Shown here piece after piece: positions 1-5,537 of a DNA stretch of 5,537 bases. Numbering within the stretch: the stretch's first letter is position 1; every line of letters begins with the position of its first letter. The DNA is taken from NCBI GenBank assembly GCA_002780065.1, contig PEWQ01000155.1, positions 1-5,537 on the forward strand, read 5' to 3'. Source of the DNA: Candidatus Hydrogenedentes bacterium CG07_land_8_20_14_0_80_42_17 (GTDB lineage Bacteria > UBA8481). The notes beneath the pieces are model-generated. The model was not told where the DNA came from. It searched no databases and worked only from the letters and a program-made list of their open reading frames with translations. The translations under genes and the position numbers were made by a program.

Positions 1-1
1 T

Positions 2-547
2 TCACAGTTTGCTCAGATAATCGATTTGAGCCTTTGCTATTGCATTGCTGGAATTTAATTCGAGAAGTTTTTTAAACTTATCGATCGCTAAAATCTTATT
101 TTCTCTGAATTTTCCCGGATTAGAAATATAAATCATCTTGTTAGCCATAGCGAGATTATAAAGTGCTTTTTCCATATTCTTATCCGTTGCAAGCGCCATT
201 TCAAAAAACTGAACGGCTTTCGTATACATTTTCGACTCATAAGCCTGAACTCCCTGATTGTAGAGTCGAATCGCCTTATTAATCTTTTCGGAAATGATAA
301 AAGATGCGCGACTGATGGCGATATCAGAATAGGCAGGAAATTTTTCAGCGAGAAATTTGTAATGATTTGCGGCTTCCTGCCACCTCTGCTCTTCTTCCAA
401 TTTAAATCCATTCTCAAATTGCATTCCAAATGCTTGAAGCTCTTCCCTCTCTACATCCGAAAGTCTCTGCCACAAAGTATCAACACCTTGAGTTCTAATC
501 TGATCGATCCATAATTTCACACGATCAGAAAGTATAAAATTATTCAC
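2..547 (-). CDS. Soluble TPR-repeat protein, GTG start, end of the visible operon
   Basis: This is a complete 181-residue protein ending in TGA at 4-2. It has no signal peptide, membrane segment or lipobox, so it is probably cytoplasmic. TPR-like helical hairpins can be read at about residues 44-75 (with RWQEAANHYKFLAEKFP), 92-125 (YNQGVQAYESKMYTKAVQFF) and 126-167 (ALYNLAMANK to DKFKKLLELN). TPRs usually act as protein-binding scaffolds, and no catalytic motif is visible. The start is GTG at 547-545, overlapping the end of the upstream gene by 8 bases, which suggests translational coupling. The purine-rich stretch GGAAGAGGAA (570-561) lies 13 nt upstream, rather far for a ribosome binding site. 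The next in-frame Met is residue 42 and would cut into the first TPR, so GTG is preferred. Co-transcription with cpaF suggests a Tad accessory role, but this is inference and the family is not recognised. Confidence 0.85.
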   Translation of the reverse strand: MNNFILSDRVKLWIDQIRTQGVDTLWQRLSDVEREELQAFGMQFENGFKLEEEQRWQEAANHYKFLAEKFPAYSDIAISRASFIISEKINKAIRLYNQGVQAYESKMYTKAVQFFEMALATDKNMEKALYNLAMANKMIYISNPGKFRENKILAIDKFKKLLELNSSNAIAKAQIDYLSKL

Positions 548-923
548 TTTTATTTTTCTGTTCCTCTTCCATACTTTTTTTTACATCGAGCAAACGTTTT
601 CTCGCATCATCGGTTCTATATCCATAATCAAGTTCAATGTAAGGAAACTCGTCTATCAGCCTCTGATACTCTTTGGCGGCATTTTCCCATTCTCCCCTGC
701 TGTAGTACCATTCAGCCAGATTCCACTGCGCCTGCGCCGCGCGGCGAATCATTTCATCCGAGTTATTCTGAGAATTAACCGCCGTTTTATCCTTCACCAG
801 CAAAGATTCGTTGCGCATCCGCTCAAACCAATGTTCACCAGGCGGAGTCAACAAACCATCTGCAATAACAACTACAGCGACTGCAATAAGTCCCAATATG
901 ATAAATTCTTTTCGGAAATTCAT
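540..923 (-). CDS. Small N-terminally membrane-anchored TPR-like protein
   Basis: This is a 127-residue protein from ATG at 923-921 to TAA at 542-540. Residues 1-6 (MNFRKE) are polar and basic, and residues 7-22 (FIILGLIAVAVVVIAD) form one hydrophobic segment. It is therefore probably a bitopic inner-membrane protein with its C-terminus outside the cytoplasm. No cysteine follows the hydrophobic stretch, so it is not a lipoprotein. Residues 61-95 (from RAAQAQWNLAEWYYSRG through EYQRLIDEFPY) form a convincing TPR hairpin, and DDARKRLLDVKKSMEEE may be a capping helix. The tail is charged. It starts 37 nt after cpaF; a weak GAGAG lies about 12 nt upstream of the ATG. It might tether other Tad parts through the TPR, much as the TPR lipoprotein TadD does elsewhere, but homology to TadD is not claimed. 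Coding status is supported by its fit between cpaF and the next gene. Confidence 0.8.
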   Translation of the reverse strand: MNFRKEFIILGLIAVAVVVIADGLLTPPGEHWFERMRNESLLVKDKTAVNSQNNSDEMIRRAAQAQWNLAEWYYSRGEWENAAKEYQRLIDEFPYIELDYGYRTDDARKRLLDVKKSMEEEQKNKSE

Positions 924-960
924 TCGAGTCTTATGCTCTCTTCAAAGTATTTTCGCAGCA

Positions 961-2292
961 CTATTTTTTTGCCTCTACTTGATGAAATAATGATTGAGGC
1001 ACTTCAACTCCTTCAGCTTTAAATCTCTCGATAAATTGAGGCACAAGTCCGGTCGGTTTCAATTTACCAATCAGTTTGCCGTCAGGCCCCATTCCTTCAG
1101 CTTGGAATATGAATATGTCCTGAAGCAGAATCGATTCGCCTTCCATGCCCTGAACCTCAGTTATGTAAGTGACCTTACGCGAGCCATCAACTAATCTCGA
1201 CTGTTGAACGATCAAATTCACAGCCGAAGAAATTTGTTTACGAATAGCTTTTATGGGCAGATCGTATCCTGCCATCATAACCAAGGTTTCCAAACGGCTA
1301 ATCACATCTTGCGGCGCGTTTGCATGTATTGTTGACATAGAGCCGTCATGCCCCGTATTCATTGCCTGAAGCATATCGAAGGCTTCAGGGCCGCGGCATT
1401 CTCCAATAACTATTCTATCAGGTCTCATGCGCAGAGCGTTTCGAACAAGGTCTCGAATAGTAATTTGTCCTTTGCCTTCGAAATCAGGCGGACGCGATTC
1501 AAGCCGAATCACATGTTCCTGAGCGAAAGACAATTCTGCCGCATCTTCAATTGTTATTGTCCTCTCGTCTTCGGGAATAAAAGATGAAAGCACATTCAAG
1601 AGCGTTGTTTTACCGGAACCGGTTCCTCCGGAAACAACTATATTTAATCTGGCTTCCACACATGCTCTCAAGAACTCCGCCATCTCCGTGTTTATTGACC
1701 CGAATTTAACCAAGTCCTGCCAGCCCAGCCGATTTTTCGAAAACTTTCTGATCGTCAAAGCAGTGCCGTCAATTGCAAGCGGTGGAATAACTACATTCAC
1801 GCGTGAGCCATCAGGCAAGCGCGCGTCTTGATACGGGGTCTGCTCATCGCATTGTCTTCCGAGCGGCTTCATAATCTTTTCAACGATCTCGCGCAATTGT
1901 AACTCATCTCTAAAGGTAACGTCCGACTTGACCACTTTCCCCTTTTTTTCGGCAAATATGCATTTCGGTCCTTTGGTCATTATTTCTGAAACTTCTTTGT
2001 CTCTCAGCAAACGTTCCAGAGGACCAAAACCCGTTATACCCGCGCAAATATCGCCTATAAGCTGTTCAAACTGCAATTTGGGAAGACTTATATTTTCCTC
2101 TGTGGAAATTTTAAGAGCGGCTTCCGTCACCTTCTCTTTAATTATCCTGTCGCGCGTCTGAATATCGCTCGATCTCAAGAGGTCAATATCCAATAAAGGT
2201 TCAACTGCCGCATTTATTCTCTCAAAAAGATCAACCTTTTTTTCTTTTTCATCTCCGCCTCTCAGCTGAGCCATTTTCTCCATCAAAGACAT
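961..2292 (-). CDS. cpaF: CpaF/TadA-family Tad pilus ATPase
   Basis: This is a 443-residue secretion ATPase of the type II/IV (VirB11-GspE) superfamily, CpaF/TadA branch. These are hexameric cytoplasmic motors that power Tad (Flp-type) pilus assembly. The N-terminal domain (about 1-200) carries [12 protein letters not shown], the EIM...G...IFAEKKGK stretch, the arginine-rich [16 protein letters not shown] and the LTIRKF strand. The catalytic core has Walker [10 protein letters not shown] (222-230), the Asp box ITIEDAAEL (from about 247), Walker [17 protein letters not shown] with Glu298, and the His box STIHANAP with His323. The C-terminal half runs on normally to [10 protein letters not shown]...GKLKPTG...[12 protein letters not shown], so the protein is full length and should be active. 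AGGAGG at 2306-2301 lies 8 nt from ATG 2292-2290 but only 2 nt from the in-frame ATG at 2298, so 2292 is preferred. A small difference: the usual Asn before Gly in the N-terminal VNGP-type motif reads TKGP. No other core Tad gene is present in the window. Confidence 0.97.
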   Translation of the reverse strand: MSLMEKMAQLRGGDEKEKKVDLFERINAAVEPLLDIDLLRSSDIQTRDRIIKEKVTEAALKISTEENISLPKLQFEQLIGDICAGITGFGPLERLLRDKEVSEIMTKGPKCIFAEKKGKVVKSDVTFRDELQLREIVEKIMKPLGRQCDEQTPYQDARLPDGSRVNVVIPPLAIDGTALTIRKFSKNRLGWQDLVKFGSINTEMAEFLRACVEARLNIVVSGGTGSGKTTLLNVLSSFIPEDERTITIEDAAELSFAQEHVIRLESRPPDFEGKGQITIRDLVRNALRMRPDRIVIGECRGPEAFDMLQAMNTGHDGSMSTIHANAPQDVISRLETLVMMAGYDLPIKAIRKQISSAVNLIVQQSRLVDGSRKVTYITEVQGMEGESILLQDIFIFQAEGMGPDGKLIGKLKPTGLVPQFIERFKAEGVEVPQSLFHQVEAKK

Positions 2293-2300
2293 ATTCATGC

Positions 2301-2306
2301 CCTCCT
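2301..2306 (-). promoter_or_regulatory. Ribosome binding site deciding the cpaF start
   Basis: The minus strand reads AGGAGG here, a full anti-16S match. It is 2 nt from the ATG at 2298-2296 and 8 nt from the in-frame ATG at 2292-2290. Spacing favours the inner ATG, shortening CpaF by two residues (Met-Asn). The site lies in the short gap after the stop codon of the upstream gene (2315-2313). Confidence 0.8.
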
Positions 2307-2312
2307 AATCAA

Positions 2313-3572
2313 TTATTGATTCAATGCTTGAAGATTGTTCAATGCAACGGCGTTATTCGGGTCCAATTCCAAAACCCGTTTCCATGCTCTAGCCGCGTCA
2401 GTGACATTGCCCAATCTGTAATTTGCAAATCCCAAGAATAAATGAGTCTCCACATCTCTCGGTTCAAGTTTTACCGCAATCTCATAAGAATTTCTGGCAG
2501 ACAAATAATCGCGATTTAAATATTGAGCCGTCGCTAAATTGTAAACAACTCGAAAATTTTTCGAGTCCATCGCATACGCTCTCTTGTAAAAAATAATAGC
2601 TTCGTCATATTTGCCGAGAGCAACAAGTTCATTACCGAATCTCATGTTTTCTTCCGCGGCTTCAGGTTTTGGAATCGACTCATTGTCAGTTTCTGCAATA
2701 TCAATTTCTGAAACACGATGTGCCGACAAATTTTCTCTTGAGCTGATTTCCAATTGATTTTCAGGTGCGGCATATTCTGGCGCTGGAGGCTTGGGAGCAG
2801 ATTGACGGCGCATCCAAGGTCCTCCCCAATTGTAAACAAGTCCTAGAGAAATCGAAGATTGAGATATCAATTCAGCTTCCAACCTTCCCGAAATCTTTTC
2901 AGTAAATGCGTATTCAGCTCCGGCAATTACTCCGAAATCGTCACGTGATTCAATCGAACCGCTCGCTCCAATTCCTGAAGTCGTTGTGCCGTTGTATTTT
3001 CCTCTCATAGGAGCATAAACCACTCCGGCGTAAGGAATAAGCTTGTCCATATCCATAGCGCCTTTAATTGCAAAGCGAAAATCATCAATGTCAATCTTTC
3101 CCCCGTTTATCGAAGAATAAAAATTCCTGTATTCTGCGGAAAAGCCAACCATAAGATCAGACCAATTTGAACTCGGATTCAAAACGTATTCTCCTCCGAT
3201 GCCCCAAAGAAAACCATACTCTCCTTTCAAACCAAGAATGCCTTGAGAGATTCCCTGAGCCTGAAGTTCGAGGTTCCCGATATTCATGCGGGAAGCGCCA
3301 AGCAAAGCGTAAACTGAAAGACGGTCTGCAAGGCCATAGCAAAGCCTACCGGCGAAATTAGTAGTCGATGCCTTCAGCTTGGAAGGAAAAATTGTCGAAG
3401 AGCCAACGGTTCCGTCAAAATCGATGTAGCGCTCGCCGGTTCCAATCTCTAAATTCAAATTTCTGTCCTGAGCCGAAATCCGTTTTGGCGGGCCCAGAGA
3501 AGCACCAACGTTCGAAGCGATCAAAAGAATAATGACGCATACCGAATAAAAATTTTTCGTTAGAAAATTCAT
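2313..3572 (-). CDS. Outer-membrane beta-barrel protein with C-terminal TPR domain
   Basis: This is a 419-residue secreted protein. Residues 1-24 look like a Sec signal peptide: basic start, hydrophobic core VCVIILLIAS, likely cleavage after NVGA. Residues about 37-250 are alternating, Gly- and aromatic-rich strands typical of a small outer-membrane barrel, such as ADRLSVYALLGAS, GFLWGIGGEYVL and LMVGFSAEYRNFY, closing with ISLGLVYNWG. A Pro/Ala/Glu-rich linker follows (about 251-305). Three TPRs then fill about 307-412, with classic signatures GKYDEAIIFYKRAYAMD, RDYLSARNSYEIAVKLEP and GNVTDAARAWKRVLELDPNN. With a barrel this small, the C-terminus should face the periplasm, placing the TPRs there. 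GAGAGGAGAG at 3586-3577 is a good ribosome binding site for the ATG at 3572. The gene lies 27 nt after the regulator and just before cpaF. By analogy it could supply the periplasmic TPR function of TadD or a pilotin, but that is inference; the family is not recognised. Confidence 0.88.
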   Translation of the reverse strand: MNFLTKNFYSVCVIILLIASNVGASLGPPKRISAQDRNLNLEIGTGERYIDFDGTVGSSTIFPSKLKASTTNFAGRLCYGLADRLSVYALLGASRMNIGNLELQAQGISQGILGLKGEYGFLWGIGGEYVLNPSSNWSDLMVGFSAEYRNFYSSINGGKIDIDDFRFAIKGAMDMDKLIPYAGVVYAPMRGKYNGTTTSGIGASGSIESRDDFGVIAGAEYAFTEKISGRLEAELISQSSISLGLVYNWGGPWMRRQSAPKPPAPEYAAPENQLEISSRENLSAHRVSEIDIAETDNESIPKPEAAEENMRFGNELVALGKYDEAIIFYKRAYAMDSKNFRVVYNLATAQYLNRDYLSARNSYEIAVKLEPRDVETHLFLGFANYRLGNVTDAARAWKRVLELDPNNAVALNNLQALNQ

Positions 3573-3576
3573 AAAA

Positions 3577-3586
3577 CTCTCCTCTC
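3577..3586 (-). promoter_or_regulatory. Ribosome binding site of the barrel-TPR gene
   Basis: The minus strand reads GAGAGGAGAG, containing AGGAG with about 6 nt to the ATG at 3572-3570. It lies in the 27-nt gap after the regulator gene and confirms the start of the signal-peptide-bearing protein. Confidence 0.7.
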
Positions 3587-3599
3587 AACCATAATAAAA

Positions 3600-5276
3600 T
3601 TATTTTCTTCGCGACACAACGTCAACAATTCCTTTGTCTTCTTCATCCTGCATTTCATTCATCCTGAAACAAATCTCGTCAAAGCTTTTCTCTTTCAGAG
3701 CATCCGCATCTGAGTCTTCCAATCTTCCAAGAAGAAATCTCAGCGGCTCATTCTTCTTTGAAAGCGGAAGATGAAGCAAAGTGTCCGAGACCTCCATAAT
3801 AGCATTTTCCGAACCGGCAAGCGGAATAGATCTGAGTTTATGCTCACCAAACCTGCCTATCATAGGGCCAGTGCCGGAATAAGTTCTTAACCCGTCAGTA
3901 CCAATTTCGCATGCAGAAATCAAAAAAGTCTGTTCTTCATTATCAGAACTGGCAATAGGAACTATATCTCGTAGAAAAGAAGAAAGCAGTCGAAAAAAAT
4001 CTATAAGATGCCGGACATGGCCGCGGGAGACAAAATCAGAATAAGATCCGAGTGCAGAATAGAGGTGAGCAGAAGCAAGCGACGATTTTTTATCTTCCGA
4101 AAAAAAGCCTCCAATAAAAAGCAAAGACGACGGATATCTTACTGCTACTTCAATCGGAACATCTATCAATCTAGCAAAAAGAGATATGCTTTTGTTAGCG
4201 TGCCGAATAAAACATTTTCCATCAAAATTACTCGATCTCAATGGTCTCGATAGCATACTTTTAAAAATACATTCTGCATTTTTAGATTTTCCCTGTGAAG
4301 AAAGAAAAATATTTCCCATTGATCTGACAAAAGGAATATATCTTCCAGGCGGTAATTCTAAGGAATTATGTAATTTCATTTCTTCCTTATCTGATTCTTC
4401 CACTTTAGATTTTATCAAAATATCAAAGCCGCTATTCTTTATGAGTTTTTCAATGTAAGGCGTAGCATTGGCGACTTCAACCGCCAATTTCATCTTTCGA
4501 GCCTTTCGTATAAAAGAAAAAATTGCCTGCAATCCAAAAGAATCTGTGAAATCGAAAATAGAAAAATCCAGAACAATTTTTTTTACCCCGTCACATATTT
4601 TTACTTCCGAGAACGGATTTGACCTTGTTCTGTCCAAATGTCCGACAAGGCATATTTTTAATATATCTGCCTCTTCAAATACCGCAACGTGAAATGGAAG
4701 ATGAGTCTGCGATTTTCTGAAGGATTTACTATTGTCCAGAAACCTTATGATCTTCAGACGGTTCACTCCGTCATTTCCAAAACAAAATGTCATGGAATCC
4801 ATGCATCTCGAAATCAAAAAGAGACCCAATCCTCTTTCGCGATAATCGTTGAGGTCTCGCCATTTCAATCTACTCAAGTCCGGACGATTACCGGTGTCTT
4901 CAAATTCAATAACAATTTTCTCTTCTTCAATAGTAATAGAAATCGATATTGTCTGGTCAGGTTCATGGCAATAACTATGTTCTATAATATTCGTGAACGC
5001 CTCGGTTAGTGCAAGCCTAATATCAAAAAGCATAGCGTCATCAATTTTTAGTTCGGGATAATCATTCAGAGAATTAAGCATAAATGCTGTCGCAGATGCT
5101 ATTTCACTCATCTTTGCCTTAAATATTCCATTAGCAGATTTGTGAATACATATTTTGACCGGCAAACCGTCTTTTCTCACAGGTGCCGAATCAATGGAGC
5201 CTTCAATATTTTTACGGAGCCGCGTCATTAATAAAATAATAGATGAATAACAATATTCTTTCAAGTTGGAATGCAT
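3600..5276 (-). CDS. Fused partner-switch regulator: RsbW-like kinase, STAS, degenerate phosphatase-like region
   Basis: This is a 558-residue predicted cytoplasmic protein. Residues about 38-180 form an RsbW/SpoIIAB-type ATPase domain: N box LALTEAFTNIIEHSY with Glu92, Asn96 and His100, then EFEDTGNRPD with Asp127, and RGLGLFLI as the glycine lid. Residues about 192-290 form a STAS domain. FDFTDSFGLQAIF places Asp245-Ser246 where SpoIIAA has Asp57-Ser58, so the phospho-acceptor serine is kept. Residues about 305-558 resemble a SpoIIE/RsbU PP2C domain in outline: LLFIGGFFSEDKKSS for the metal-site loop, TFLISACEIGTDGLRTYSG for the strand leading to the usual AGHPP motif, and EDKGIVDVVSRRK for the usual DDITLVV end. 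The metal-binding aspartates seem lost, so it may be a sensor or scaffold. In known systems the kinase phosphorylates the STAS serine and a phosphatase reverses it. It is the first gene of the block. The start ATG has GAGGG 9 nt upstream; Met17 lacks a site. The third domain is inference from pattern. Confidence 0.87.
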   Translation of the reverse strand: MHSNLKEYCYSSIILLMTRLRKNIEGSIDSAPVRKDGLPVKICIHKSANGIFKAKMSEIASATAFMLNSLNDYPELKIDDAMLFDIRLALTEAFTNIIEHSYCHEPDQTISISITIEEEKIVIEFEDTGNRPDLSRLKWRDLNDYRERGLGLFLISRCMDSMTFCFGNDGVNRLKIIRFLDNSKSFRKSQTHLPFHVAVFEEADILKICLVGHLDRTRSNPFSEVKICDGVKKIVLDFSIFDFTDSFGLQAIFSFIRKARKMKLAVEVANATPYIEKLIKNSGFDILIKSKVEESDKEEMKLHNSLELPPGRYIPFVRSMGNIFLSSQGKSKNAECIFKSMLSRPLRSSNFDGKCFIRHANKSISLFARLIDVPIEVAVRYPSSLLFIGGFFSEDKKSSLASAHLYSALGSYSDFVSRGHVRHLIDFFRLLSSFLRDIVPIASSDNEEQTFLISACEIGTDGLRTYSGTGPMIGRFGEHKLRSIPLAGSENAIMEVSDTLLHLPLSKKNEPLRFLLGRLEDSDADALKEKSFDEICFRMNEMQDEEDKGIVDVVSRRK

Positions 5277-5316
5277 CCGGAGTTTCCCTCAATCTTTTAC
5301 GACGCGCGTTTATCCA

Positions 5317-5389
5317 GCACGCACGGGTGCGTCCATTGACGCGTAGCATCCATTGACGCGTAGCGTCCATTGACGCGTAGCGTGCGTGC
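5317..5389. repeat. 9-bp inverted repeat bracketing the tandem array
   Basis: GCACGCACG at 5317-5325 and its exact reverse complement CGTGCGTGC at 5381-5389 enclose the three 17-bp units, the right arm sharing one base with the last unit. In RNA the arms could pair and present the repeats in a loop of about 55 nt. In DNA they could mark the ends of a small inserted element. No flanking target-site duplication was recognised. Confidence 0.75.
5331..5381. repeat. Three tandem copies of a 17-bp unit
   Basis: The unit GTCCATTGACGCGTAGC occurs head-to-tail at 5331-5347, 5348-5364 and 5365-5381. Copies one and three are identical, and copy two differs only in its first base (A for G). Each unit contains the palindrome ACGCGT. 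It is much more GC-rich than the surrounding DNA. The near identity points to recent expansion or to selection for exact sites. The array ends 54 bases before the regulator's start codon. It is not a CRISPR array, because there are no spacers. Confidence 0.95.
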
Positions 5390-5467
5390 CTCCAGATATT
5401 GCGCACATGCCTCCATGAAATGCAATGTTCCTTTTCCTAAAGAAGATGTGAAATAATTGAAAAATGA

Positions 5468-5508
5468 AAATTGGAAAAATAAAATTTTCAATTTGCACTT
5501 TCCAATTT
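5468..5508. repeat. A/T-rich 10-bp inverted repeat in low-complexity DNA
   Basis: AAATTGGAAA (5468-5477) is matched exactly by its reverse complement TTTCCAATTT (5499-5508) across a 21-base loop. A second nested pair is TGAAAAT (5465-5471) with ATTTTCA (5484-5490). The whole stretch is made of overlapping AATTTGCA, AATTGG and TTCAATTT words, so part of the symmetry follows from low complexity. It has no T-run characteristic of an intrinsic terminator at its end. Confidence 0.5.
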
Positions 5509-5537
5509 GCAATTTCAAATATAATGGGAGACGCTCT

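Larger units (their letters stand above)
5277..5537. other. Non-coding leader upstream of the operon
   Basis: These 261 bases carry no supportable gene. From the start codon outward they hold the GAGGG ribosome binding site (5290-5286), a GC-rich block with a palindrome ACGCGCGT (5302-5309) and the 17-bp tandem repeats, two copies of TGCCTCCA (5387-5394 and 5408-5415), and then an A/T-rich stretch to about 5525. Short open frames crossing the repeat on the minus strand exist in all three frames only because the repeat has no stop codon there. The operon promoter should lie in or beyond this region, but no convincing paired -35/-10 was found. Confidence 0.7.

Noticed and set aside
994-1587. 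Plus-strand open frames inside cpaF
   Set aside because: They are shadows of the strongly conserved CpaF frame, with no recognisable protein pattern of their own.
4880-4905. Kinase domain inactive because DTGNRPD lacks the second glycine of DxGxG
   Set aside because: RsbW-type serine kinases often vary at this place (D-x-G followed by non-glycine and FDP-like residues), and the N box and glycine lid are intact.
4008-5009. Chain of plus-strand open frames opposite the regulator gene
   Set aside because: The minus-strand frame shows kinase and STAS motifs in order; the plus-strand products are basic, low in recognisable motifs and overlap each other.
5225-5276. Hydrophobic SSIILLM near the regulator's N-terminus as a membrane segment
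   Set aside because: It is only about seven residues long and flanked by charged residues, too short to span a membrane.
5331-5381. CRISPR-like array
   Set aside because: The units abut directly with no spacers and are only 17 bp; no cas gene is present.
5212-5518. Three minus-strand open frames (62-73 residues) running through the tandem repeat
   Set aside because: They are open in all three frames because a 17-bp unit without stops cycles through every frame, giving the same VNGRYASMDATRQW-like words. Their ends are low-complexity or overlap the regulator gene, and none has a good ribosome binding site.
5518-5523. Minus-strand TATATT as the -10 of the operon promoter
   Set aside because: Its -35 would fall at or beyond the window edge, so it cannot be judged, and it would leave a leader of more than 230 bases.
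5520-5525. Plus-strand TATAAT as a promoter for a divergent gene beyond the right edge
   Set aside because: The hexamer is perfect, but no -35 lies 16-18 bases upstream (TTGCAC is at 21) and no gene is visible downstream. In A/T-rich DNA a chance match is likely.

Overview
The window is a compact, one-directional block of five genes, all read from the minus strand (right to left). About 260 bases of non-coding DNA lie upstream, at the right edge. The genes suggest a diderm (Gram-negative-type) bacterium: there is a predicted outer-membrane beta-barrel with a signal peptide, next to a CpaF/TadA-family ATPase of a Tad (tight adherence) pilus system. The coding DNA is A+T-rich by eye. Phylum cannot be fixed from the sequence; an uncultured lineage such as Riflebacteria or a similar candidate phylum is only a guess.

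Layout in transcription order: (1) 5276-3600, a three-part regulator with an RsbW-like ATP-binding kinase domain, a STAS (RsbV/SpoIIAA-like) domain, and a C-terminal region that looks like a degenerate SpoIIE/RsbU phosphatase; (2) 3572-2313, a secreted protein with an outer-membrane beta-barrel followed by a Pro-rich linker and three TPRs; (3) 2292-961, cpaF, the Tad secretion ATPase; (4) 923-540, a small membrane-anchored protein with one TPR-like hairpin; (5) 547-2, a soluble TPR protein starting at GTG and overlapping gene 4 by 8 bases. Gaps are 27, 14-20 and 37 nt, then the overlap. No terminator-like hairpin was seen between genes, so this is most simply one operon, probably continuing past the left edge.

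How they may work together (inference): CpaF would power assembly or secretion of a Tad-type pilus. The barrel-TPR protein and the two small TPR proteins could be envelope or cytoplasmic scaffolds, possibly filling the role played elsewhere by the TPR lipoprotein TadD. The partner-switch protein at the head of the operon could tie the system to a signalling state. No tadB, tadC, secretin (cpaC/rcpA) or pilin gene is in the window.

The leader at 5277-5537 holds the least ordinary DNA: three head-to-tail copies of a 17-bp GC-rich unit, bracketed by a 9-bp inverted repeat and sitting 54 bases from the regulator's start codon. Further upstream is an A/T-rich stretch built from reiterated AATTTGCA/AATTGGAAA-type words. 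The main candidates for something new are the regulator with its apparently dead phosphatase domain, the barrel-TPR fusion beside cpaF, and the tandem repeat.
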